DNA from: Nostoc sp. MG11
Lineage (GTDB): Bacteria; Cyanobacteriota; Cyanobacteriia; Cyanobacteriales; Nostocaceae
Assembly (NCBI RefSeq): GCF_014904695.1
Contig: NZ_JACXXN010000008.1
Coordinates: 1 to 64,000, forward strand
Direction of reading: 5' to 3'
DNA: 64,000 nucleotides
Position numbers and translations under genes: made by a program. Shown here in pieces: positions 56,829 through 64,000 of the stretch. Every line of letters starts with the position of its first letter. The first letter of the stretch is position 1. The notes beneath the pieces were generated by a model. It had not been told where the DNA came from and searched no databases. It saw only the letters and a list, made by a program, of their open reading frames with translations.

Positions 56829-58928
56829 ATGTATACCATTGGCGGTATTTATTGTATGCTGCCATCATCAGAAAATAATTACCAGCCTGTTAAAAATTCT
56901 CAAACAAAACTAGATCAGTTTTTAGTTTGTGGGCTAGGAAGTTTGGGTCAGCATTGTGTTGCCATACTGAAAGAATATGGTGCTGTTGTCAATGCTATTG
57001 ATCAAGAAGAACCCAAAAACTGGCAGGTACCGAATTTATTAGATCTATTAGAACAGTTACTAATCGGTGATTGCCGTCAAACCAGTATTTTAGAACAAGC
57101 CAATATTAGTCAGTGCCGAACTATACTTTTAGTTACTGGTAATGAACGGGTGAATATAGAAGCTGCCTTTGCCGCACGGCTTTTAAATCCCCAAGTTCGT
57201 CTTGTTGTACGTTCTGATAAACAAAATCTCAATGAGCTTTTAAGTCAGAATCTTGGCAATTTTATTGCCTTTGAGCCGAATCAAATTTCCGCTTCTGGCT
57301 TTGCTATTGCAGCCCTTGGAGATGAGAATCTCGGATGTTTTCAACTTGAAGGACATCAACTTCGGGTAGTAAAGCATCAGGTTAAGCCGAGTGATCAATG
57401 GAGCAATAAATGGCATGTATGTGAACTAAATACTTTATGTCGTAGAGTATTAAATCACACTAACAATCCATCTTGCTTGCCTCAAGAATTCCATCAGTGG
57501 GAACCAGAAGCTAGATTACAGCCAGGGGATATTGTTATATATCTTGAAGTTACAGAGCAGCTTCAAGTCAAACAACTTGCAACTCAGTCTAGATACAATT
57601 GGCAGCAGTTATGGCAAGAGATTGTATTAGGCAGAGCATGGAAGACTTTAAAACAGAAAATAGCATATCTTTGGCAAGCATCAGATCGTTATCAGAGCTT
57701 ACGAGTAGCAATTATCTGTGGCATTACAGTCTTTTTTCTCTGGTGTTTTGGAACAGTTATTTATAGCTTAAATTATCCTGAAACTAACATAGTCGAAGCA
57801 TTTTATGCTACTGCGATGTTGCTTTTGGGAGGATATGGTGATTTATTTGGTGGTATTAATTTTAAAACACCACCAGAGCTAGCTGAACGTATGCCAGGGT
57901 GGTTACGATTGTTTAGCCTAGGATTAACGGTAATTGGTATAGGTTTTGTTGGGGTTTTATATGCATTGCTGACGAATGCTTTGTTAAGTTCAAGATTCCA
58001 GTTTTTCAATAATTATCAGCCATTGATGCCCAAAAATAACTATGTTGTACTTATTGGGTTAAATAGAGTTGGTCAGCGAGTTGCAGCTTTGTTACAAGAA
58101 CTCAAGCAACCTTTGGTAGGTATTAGTAGCACAGCAATCAATGCAGATTTTATAAATAAAATACCACTGATTATCGGTAATATTTCTGATGCTTTAGACA
58201 AGATCAATTTCGCCAATACTAAAAGTATTGTTGTAGTTACGGACGATGATATGGAGAATCTAGAAATAGCTTTGATGGCTCATGTTCATAGTCCTACTAC
58301 TCATGTGGTTATTCGTACTTACGACCGATACTTTAGTGATAACGTAGCACGATTGTTTCCCTATGCTCAAGTTCTTTGCACTTCTGCTATTTCAGCAGAA
58401 GTCTTTGCTGCTGCTGCTTTTGGGGAAAATATTCTCAGCGTTTTTCACTTTGATACTAAAACTATTTTGGTAGTGGAGTACATGATTGAAGCTGGAGATA
58501 CACTGAATGAATTACTCTTAGCTGAAGTCGCGTATGGTTATGGTGTTGTGCCGATTTTATACCAAAAATTTAAGCGATCGCCTGTTAAGTTAATGCCTAC
58601 TGATAATATACGACTTGCTGTTGGCGATCGCCTGATTGTTCTGGCTAATAGTAATAGTCTCCAGCGGATTGAGCGTGGCGAAATGTTTCCTCGAACTTGG
58701 CAAGTACAAGTGGAGAAAGTTTTAGCTCAAGATGCTATTTTTGACGGCGCAAATGAAATAAGTTTAATTTCAGGATGTAACATGAGTACAGCTAGAAAGT
58801 TGATGAATAATTTGCCTGGACAGTTACCAATAGCACTATATAAACAACAAGCTTTGTATCTAGTGCGAAGGCTCAGTAAATTAAGAGTTACAGCCTACTT
58901 GAAACCATTTGCTCAAGATACAGAATAA
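56829..58928 (+). CDS. RCK-pore-RCK potassium channel-like protein
   Basis: The 699-residue protein has an N-terminal TrkA-N Rossmann domain (30-150, FLVCGLGSLGQHCVAILK), two membrane helices around a pore loop (290-390) with the selectivity filter GGYGD (334-338, LLLGGYGDLFG), a second TrkA-N domain (403-520, YVVLIGLNRVGQRVAALLQ) and a TrkA-C domain (540-630), then an extra C-terminal region with RKLMNNLPGQLPIALYKQQA. RCK domains sense NAD(H) or Ca2+. It probably releases or takes up K+. The divergent antiporter and the paralogue at 61410 suggest local K+ homeostasis. Confidence 0.86.
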   Translation: MYTIGGIYCMLPSSENNYQPVKNSQTKLDQFLVCGLGSLGQHCVAILKEYGAVVNAIDQEEPKNWQVPNLLDLLEQLLIGDCRQTSILEQANISQCRTILLVTGNERVNIEAAFAARLLNPQVRLVVRSDKQNLNELLSQNLGNFIAFEPNQISASGFAIAALGDENLGCFQLEGHQLRVVKHQVKPSDQWSNKWHVCELNTLCRRVLNHTNNPSCLPQEFHQWEPEARLQPGDIVIYLEVTEQLQVKQLATQSRYNWQQLWQEIVLGRAWKTLKQKIAYLWQASDRYQSLRVAIICGITVFFLWCFGTVIYSLNYPETNIVEAFYATAMLLLGGYGDLFGGINFKTPPELAERMPGWLRLFSLGLTVIGIGFVGVLYALLTNALLSSRFQFFNNYQPLMPKNNYVVLIGLNRVGQRVAALLQELKQPLVGISSTAINADFINKIPLIIGNISDALDKINFANTKSIVVVTDDDMENLEIALMAHVHSPTTHVVIRTYDRYFSDNVARLFPYAQVLCTSAISAEVFAAAAFGENILSVFHFDTKTILVVEYMIEAGDTLNELLLAEVAYGYGVVPILYQKFKRSPVKLMPTDNIRLAVGDRLIVLANSNSLQRIERGEMFPRTWQVQVEKVLAQDAIFDGANEISLISGCNMSTARKLMNNLPGQLPIALYKQQALYLVRRLSKLRVTAYLKPFAQDTE

Positions 58929-59073
58929 ATTCGGTTCTGTTGCAACAATCATCTAAGAACAATCAATTGACTTTATATTTTTTGCGACACAACCGTCTGA
59001 GGCTATTTTTGCTAGCGTAGTGATATGAGGTTTAATCGCTCCCTAATAAGTGGCTGAAAACTAGAGGATTAAT

Positions 59074-59949
59074 ATGGCTCATTTAAATCTGCGTCATAGC
59101 CAAAATGTCAACGGCGATTTTTATGTAGATACTACTTGTATTGATTGTGATACCTGTCGCTGGATGGCTTCTGAAGTATTTTCTCGTGTTGATCAACAGT
59201 CAGTAGTTTATCACCAACCAAAAAATGAAGCAGAAAGATTAGCGGCGCTAGAAGCACTGTTATCTTGTCCCACCAGTTCCATTGGTACAGTTGAAAAGCC
59301 GCAAGATATCAAAGTTGCTCAGCAGAGTTTTCCAATTTTAGTAGAGGAAAATGTTTACCACTGCGGCTATCATTCCGAAAAATCCTACGGTGCTGCTAGC
59401 TATTTAATTCAACTACCAGAAGGTAATATTTTGGTAGATTCTCCCCGGTTTACGCCGCCTTTGGTCAAGCATCTAGAAGAGATGGGAGGAATTCGTTATC
59501 TGTATCTAACTCATAGAGATGATGTAGCAGATCATCAAAAGTTTGCTGAGCATTTTCAGTGCGATCGCATTCTCCACACTGATGAAATATCGGCGGGTAC
59601 TCGCAATGTAGAAATTCAGTTAACTGGTTCAGAAACATTTAACTTGACTCCAGATTTATTGATTATCCCAGTTCCCGGTCACACCAAAGGACATACTGTT
59701 TTACTCTACAAAAACAAGTTTCTCTTCACTGGCGACCATCTCGCTTGGTCAGAAAGCTATCACCAGTTGGCTGCATTTTACGATGTTTGTTGGTATTCTT
59801 GGTCAGAACAGATTAAATCAATGCGTCAATTGGCTAATTACTCTTTTGAGTGGGTACTACCGGGCCATGGACGAAGATTTCATGCTGATGCTGATACCAT
59901 GCGCCAGCAGATGCACAAGTGTATTGAGTTGATGGAATCTTTAGAGTAA
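59074..59949 (+). CDS. ferredoxin-MBL fusion (metallo-beta-lactamase fold hydrolase)
   Basis: The 291-residue protein begins with a short ferredoxin-like domain: CIDCDTC (residues 22-28) and a fourth Cys in ALLSCPTSSIG, enough for one [4Fe-4S] cluster. The rest is a metallo-beta-lactamase fold with YLTHRDDVADHQKFAEH (a HxxxxDH variant of HxHxDH), IPVPGHTKGHTVLLYK, LFTGDHLAW and VLPGHGRRFHAD, so two metals should bind. Such fusions occur in cyanobacteria and plants without a clear substrate; a redox-coupled hydrolase is an inference. GAGGA precedes the ATG. Confidence 0.85.
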   Translation: MAHLNLRHSQNVNGDFYVDTTCIDCDTCRWMASEVFSRVDQQSVVYHQPKNEAERLAALEALLSCPTSSIGTVEKPQDIKVAQQSFPILVEENVYHCGYHSEKSYGAASYLIQLPEGNILVDSPRFTPPLVKHLEEMGGIRYLYLTHRDDVADHQKFAEHFQCDRILHTDEISAGTRNVEIQLTGSETFNLTPDLLIIPVPGHTKGHTVLLYKNKFLFTGDHLAWSESYHQLAAFYDVCWYSWSEQIKSMRQLANYSFEWVLPGHGRRFHADADTMRQQMHKCIELMESLE

Positions 59950-60049
59950 ATTACTGCTATTGGAAATTGCTGAACTTAAATAGACTGTCAAAATCTGGAT
60001 GAAACTTTGCGATGGCGTACCCGCTGTAGGCGATCGCATTTCATTCTTT

Positions 60050-60227
60050 AAGCTCAGAACTCGGAACTCCGAGATCAGAACTCCATCGTTCAAGCTCAGA
60101 ACTCGAAACTCCGAGATCAGAACTCCATCGTCCAAGCTCAGAACTTGAAACTCCGAGTTCAGAACTCCATCGTTCAAGCTCAGAACTCAAAACTCCGAGT
60201 TCAGAACTCCATCGTCCAAGCTCAGAA
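60050..60227. repeat. 42-bp tandem repeat, four copies plus a partial
   Basis: Copies start at 60050, 60092, 60134 and 60176, with a partial one at 60218. Each 42-bp unit is six heptamers: AAGCTCA, GAACTCG, GAACTCC, GAGATCA, GAACTCC and ATCGTTC, with small variants. The gap 59950-60423 has no protein gene. It also contains a HIP1-like site and, near 60333-60370, REP-type sequence. Confidence 0.9.
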
Positions 60228-60423
60228 TTAAAATTGAGGTGCTTTTAAGTTAAATTACTATGATTATTTAATTTAGGGAGTGCTAATTAAGGAATTTTTT
60301 TTAGCACTGACCAGACAAATTGTTTTGGTATTGGCGATGTCTAACGACAACCCGCTTTGCGTGTACGCCACAGTAGACATACAATCTCTAAAATTGTATA
60401 GTCCATCCTATTTTCTCATCCTC

Positions 60424-61266
60424 TTGGCTTACGACAACATCTGTCGCTATCTAGCAGTCGAGTATCCAGACGCGTTTGTAAATTGGCTACTTGATGGCGA
60501 TATCACGGCAATTCAGCCATTACCCACTGAACTTAACCTTGAACCTATTCGCTCAGATGCCCTTTACTTGCTGCCAGACCGTAACCAAATTCTCCACTTA
60601 GAATTTCAGACTGTACCTGCTTCCAAACCAACTCTACCCTTGCGGATGTTGGATTATTGGGTCAGGCTTTACCGTAAGTATAGTTGTTCCATTGAACAGG
60701 TGGTTATTTTCTTGAAGGAAACCACCTCTGAGGCAGTTTACATTAACCAGTTTGCTGTAGATAAAACTTTCCACTCTTACCATGTTGTGCGTATCTGGGA
60801 ACAAGACTCATCTTTGTTATTGACAAATCCCGGACTGCTACCTTTAGCAGTTCTAGCTCAAACAGACTCTCCCGCAGGCTTGTTAGAGCAAGTAGCTGCA
60901 AAGGTCGATATGATCAAAGAATCAGACAAACAACGAAACATTTCTGCGTGTGTGGAAGTTTTGGCAAGACTAAAATTTGAAGAGGATTTAGTTCGACAAT
61001 TTCTCAGGGAGGAGCTTATGCGGGAATCACCTCTATATCAAGAAATTCTGCAAGAAGGTATTCAACAAGGTATTCAACAAGGTATTCAACAAGGAGAGGT
61101 GACACTAGCTCTGCGCCTACTCACGCGCCGGCTGGGTACAGTTTCTCCAATGTTGCAAGCACAGATTCAACAGCTTTCTAGTGTCCAGCTGGAAGCTCTC
61201 AGTGAAGCTCTATTAGATTTCTCCACGACAGAGGATTTAATAGCTTGGTTACAAGTGCATCAATAA
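60424..61266 (+). CDS. Rpn family nuclease paralogue
   Basis: The protein has about 280 residues; the frame is open from 60280, but the family N terminus AYDNICRYLAVEYPDAFVNW begins at a TTG at 60424, and the residues before it come from REP-like DNA. It matches the gene at 53135 (SDALYLLPDRNQILHLEFQT, RMLDYWVRLYRKYSCSIEQV, LRRLTRRLG-type tail) and has the tripeptide run GIQQ repeated (QEGIQQGIQQGIQQGE). It is probably a recombination-promoting nuclease. Which start is used is uncertain. Confidence 0.8.
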   Translation: MAYDNICRYLAVEYPDAFVNWLLDGDITAIQPLPTELNLEPIRSDALYLLPDRNQILHLEFQTVPASKPTLPLRMLDYWVRLYRKYSCSIEQVVIFLKETTSEAVYINQFAVDKTFHSYHVVRIWEQDSSLLLTNPGLLPLAVLAQTDSPAGLLEQVAAKVDMIKESDKQRNISACVEVLARLKFEEDLVRQFLREELMRESPLYQEILQEGIQQGIQQGIQQGEVTLALRLLTRRLGTVSPMLQAQIQQLSSVQLEALSEALLDFSTTEDLIAWLQVHQ

Positions 61267-61409
61267 CGAGAGTGAGAGCAGGGGAGATGAGGGATCTGGG
61301 GAGCAGAGGGGAAAATAAAAGAATTTCTTCCCAATCCCCAGTCCCCAGTCCCTTGACTCCTGACTCCCGTGCAATCAGTTCACAAGGTAATAGCTTAGCA
61401 ATGAGATAA

Positions 61410-63101
61410 TCAACTGATCATGACTTGCGATCGCTCGTCACGCCACAACTGATATAAGCGATTTGCTGGCATGGTCATATATAAAATATCTCCAGCACTG
61501 AGGTTAGTTTCTAGTAAATCCCACCCGTGAAGGGTTTGGTAATTAGTTTCTAAGTACAAAGGAACAAAGTCAGCAGACATTGCTACATCTTTTACACGCT
61601 GACCATACAAAGGATGCAACGGGGTAATCACCGTAGCAAAAGCCACCCAAAGACTATCGGCTGTGATGCCATTACCAAGGATTTGCCCCCCAAGTGCAGC
61701 CGCCGCAAAAGCTGGAGCAGCTAGTTCAGCCGGACTTAGTACGGCCTCGAAATCAAATACTTGTTGTGCCATACCAGCAAAATCAGGATCAGCATAATGG
61801 ACAATCACCGGAATGCTAGGTGTTAGTCCTTTAGCCTTGAGGGCAATCTCTAGATTAGTGGCATCATTGCTGGTAACGGCAAGCACTGCGGCGGCAGAGT
61901 CTACATTGCTAGCTTTGAGTGTTGCGCGAAAGCTGGCATCACCCTGAATTACTGGAATACCCAGCCCCCGCGCAGTGTTGACATATTTGTTATTGGGGTC
62001 AGTTTCAATCACTACCACCTCATTGCCGCTAGCATGGAGTTGCTGGACAATCCTTAAACCGATGCCACTCAAGCCACAGACGATATAGTGATGTCGCTGG
62101 GGAATGCGAGCAGCATCCCAAAATTGCTTAAAGCGGCTTCCTAGGACAAAATCGGTGAGCATTGCGTACCAAATACCAATCACCACTGCCCCAACTAGCA
62201 TCATGACAACGGTAAATAATTTAATACTGTCGGGAGCTTTTTCTACAACTTTGTCATTACCACCTGCTCCTGTGATCATGCCTACAGAAAAATATAAAGC
62301 ATCTACAACAGACAAGCTTAGTTCAGCAGACATGTAGGTGAGTGTGGCAACCATAATAACGGCGAGCAAAACAACAGCGCCAACTACTACCGATCGCCCG
62401 TGTTGTTGAAACTGCCTAAAATTGCTCATGACTTTCAGCAGTTTTCTAATCATTGATCTACGCTTGGAACGGACGTAAGGTTGAGTACCAATGATTAAGC
62501 GATCGCCCACTTTGATTTCTTGTCCCGATAGCACCGCAGATACCAAATTCATCTCACCTTCCACTGGTAAGTAATAAATTAGCATCCGCGATCGGTCTTC
62601 CCACAATTCACTTAATTGTCGCCCCTTCCACGGATGGTTTTCATCAATGTGTTCTTCATGGATCGGCCAAGTTTGCTTAAATAATTTGATTTGTCCGATC
62701 GCTTGGTTGCCTAATGCTGCAAAAGTAAATACGGGTGCTGCCAAACCGACAACACTCATACTCAAATGATCCGGTAAAGTATGATCTAGGCGCTCCCCTA
62801 AATTGGTATTGTAAAAGCGGTTGATAATCCGAATTTGGGGATTCAACACCCGCGCCTGCATCATAATTGACAAATTTACAGCATCATCCGGCCCAGCGAT
62901 CACTAAAGTCTGTGCCTGCTCAATTTCCGCTGCTTTCAGCGTAGCAGCTGCTTGTAAATCACCAATAATCACGTCTCTTGTGTCTTCGCCAAGAATGGGT
63001 TTGTTGTGAATGCCAACGACAAACGCTCCTTGCTGTCTCAGCAAACGAAAGATTTTATATCCAGTACGTCCTAAGCCACAAACAATAATTCGAGGTTTCA
63101 T
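61410..63101 (-). CDS. RCK-pore-RCK channel-like protein with a non-canonical filter
   Basis: The 563-residue protein has an N-terminal TrkA-N domain (1-130, IIVCGLGRTGYKIFRLLRQ), two membrane helices (237-257 and 295-318) around a pore loop, and a C-terminal TrkA-N/TrkA-C pair (339-555, YIVCGLSGIGLRIVQQL). The pore loop reads MITGAGGNDKVVEK (residues 275-288); the T(V/I)GYG filter of K+ channels is replaced by TGAGG, so potassium selectivity is doubtful. It may be a channel of another selectivity or a sensory protein. It resembles the protein at 56829 in overall plan. Confidence 0.82.
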   Translation of the reverse strand: MKPRIIVCGLGRTGYKIFRLLRQQGAFVVGIHNKPILGEDTRDVIIGDLQAAATLKAAEIEQAQTLVIAGPDDAVNLSIMMQARVLNPQIRIINRFYNTNLGERLDHTLPDHLSMSVVGLAAPVFTFAALGNQAIGQIKLFKQTWPIHEEHIDENHPWKGRQLSELWEDRSRMLIYYLPVEGEMNLVSAVLSGQEIKVGDRLIIGTQPYVRSKRRSMIRKLLKVMSNFRQFQQHGRSVVVGAVVLLAVIMVATLTYMSAELSLSVVDALYFSVGMITGAGGNDKVVEKAPDSIKLFTVVMMLVGAVVIGIWYAMLTDFVLGSRFKQFWDAARIPQRHHYIVCGLSGIGLRIVQQLHASGNEVVVIETDPNNKYVNTARGLGIPVIQGDASFRATLKASNVDSAAAVLAVTSNDATNLEIALKAKGLTPSIPVIVHYADPDFAGMAQQVFDFEAVLSPAELAAPAFAAAALGGQILGNGITADSLWVAFATVITPLHPLYGQRVKDVAMSADFVPLYLETNYQTLHGWDLLETNLSAGDILYMTMPANRLYQLWRDERSQVMIS

Positions 63102-63337
63102 GAAACAGCAGCATTGTTTACAGAAAGGGCTGCCTTTCTAGTTATTTATCAATATTGTTGCCTACTTGGCTTGAATATAACTGTAGCTGAAAACACGATA
63201 ATCTAAATGAAATAGTACTTTAACAAAATTCTTAAACCTAATGTTATGATTTAACACTAAATCTATAGCATAGCAGTAGTATATATTCTCGAAAAATTGG
63301 GCTATGGTGATTTGCAATACCTTTAATTAGGATATTG

Positions 63338-64000
63338 TTAGGGAAAATTTTGTTGATTGATTAAATTATCAATTTCCTGTTGAGTAATGGAATTAAATTC
63401 TGAACTTTTTCTATTCCCTAATGTATCTAATCTTTGAAAAAGTTTCTTTACCGCGCTCCAAATAGGATCTCTACTATCTTCAAAAGCTAACATAATTAAC
63501 TTATTTTCCCGATGGTAATGAAGAAGTACCTCATCATCATGCAAAGCGCAATCATCTACTCTAATATCCCGGCTCAGCCTAGTTAAATTGTAGAAATAAT
63601 CATCGCTAATCCAGTAAGATGGAATGTCTCTACCTGTCTTATCCCAAAATGCTTTCATAATATTGGGATTTGTTAGCTCTTGTTGTTCATCTTTATTAAG
63701 AATAATTATTCTTTTTTTCTCAATATGAGAATCAGAATTTCTTAAGGAAGAAAAGTAAAATTCTCCCTCATTATCAATAGGGTTGAAACCTAACTTGCTA
63801 ATCTGTCCCTGGTGAATTGCACACCAGCTTTTAGATGACGCCCTAATACCCAAAGTTAGTATTTCGTAGAAGTCATCTTCAGAAGCTCTTGGTATATAGC
63901 AAGGATGTCCTACCGCTTTTTCAATGAAGCTTTCTACTAAATATCTGTGAGTTTTACTCGCAATCAGCAATCCCCTGACAGTAGCATAATGATTTAAGCT
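63338..64000 (-). CDS. hypothetical protein, cut by the window end
   Basis: Reading from the right edge, the frame is open (SLNHYATVRGLLIASKTHRY) and continues to a stop at 63338, so the start lies beyond the window; a TTG at 63970 is the first start inside. At least 220 residues: LVESFIEKAVGHPCYIPRAS, FYFSSLRNSDSHIEKKRII, and DEVLLHYHRENKLIMLAFED. I do not recognise the family. Nothing on this side suggests a mobile element. Confidence 0.6.
   Translation of the reverse strand, partial: SLNHYATVRGLLIASKTHRYLVESFIEKAVGHPCYIPRASEDDFYEILTLGIRASSKSWCAIHQGQISKLGFNPIDNEGEFYFSSLRNSDSHIEKKRIIILNKDEQQELTNPNIMKAFWDKTGRDIPSYWISDDYFYNLTRLSRDIRVDDCALHDDEVLLHYHRENKLIMLAFEDSRDPIWSAVKKLFQRLDTLGNRKSSEFNSITQQEIDNLINQQNFP

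Noticed and set aside
60050-60227. CRISPR array or coding repeats
   Set aside because: The 42-bp units contain no spacers and are built of heptamers; open frames through them are a by-product of the period.

Overview
The window looks like chromosomal DNA of a filamentous, probably heterocyst-forming cyanobacterium (Nostocales). Supporting signs are the many HIP1 octamers (GCGATCGC), a carboxysome shell gene (ccmP), a chloroplast-type ribosomal protein (ycf65/PSRP-3), the xisH/xisI pair, tandem heptanucleotide (STRR-type) repeats, many pentapeptide-repeat proteins and a very long PAS/GAF hybrid histidine kinase. Most genes are intact, but several accessory loci are visibly decaying. No tRNA, rRNA, CRISPR array or complete insertion sequence was recognised.

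Region by region. 1-5.2 kb: IS5- and IS4-type transposase remnants, then a complete but broken TRAP transporter (dctQ, dctM, dctP). 5.4-9.9 kb: three related membrane-anchored pentapeptide-repeat genes plus the tail of a fourth. 10.3-16.3 kb: an oxidoreductase domain usually fused to SelD, then a LivJ-H-M-G type amino-acid ABC operon carrying a Uma2 gene between its two permease genes. 16.4-20 kb: TspO, a site-2 protease with CBS domains, a small membrane protein and a holin-like pseudogene split by a MITE. 20.3-26.1 kb: the hybrid kinase. 26.3-29.4 kb: a CocE/NonD-type hydrolase and a chimeric membrane protein.

29.5-36.7 kb is a nitrogen-flavoured accessory region: cupin, isochorismatase-like hydrolase, divergent amidohydrolase, two decayed fragments of that amidohydrolase flanking a damaged toxin-antitoxin pair, then a solitary full-length ureC and an SDR. 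37-41 kb: ccmP with a pentapeptide gene, and a GHL10 hydrolase fused to a retropepsin-like domain. 41.6-48 kb: an RND efflux pair, an SDR and a double ABM protein. 48.2-53.1 kb: xisI/xisH, Uma2, a tiny membrane ORF, a transaldolase-family enzyme and a cNMP-binding/degenerate NtrC-type AAA+/polyferredoxin fusion. 53.1-64 kb: two Rpn-like nucleases, ycf65, a cation/proton antiporter, two RCK-pore-RCK channel proteins, a ferredoxin-MBL protein and a gene cut by the window end.

The most promising unusual items are the 841-residue fusion at 50.6 kb, which combines a sigma-54-activator-like ATPase with membrane iron-sulfur machinery in a phylum without sigma-54, and the amidohydrolase/isochorismatase/cupin/ureC region with its duplicated fragments. 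Tandem repeats at 29.5 and 60 kb are built from the same heptamer, GAACTCC. All functional statements come from reading the sequence and recalling families; no database search was run.
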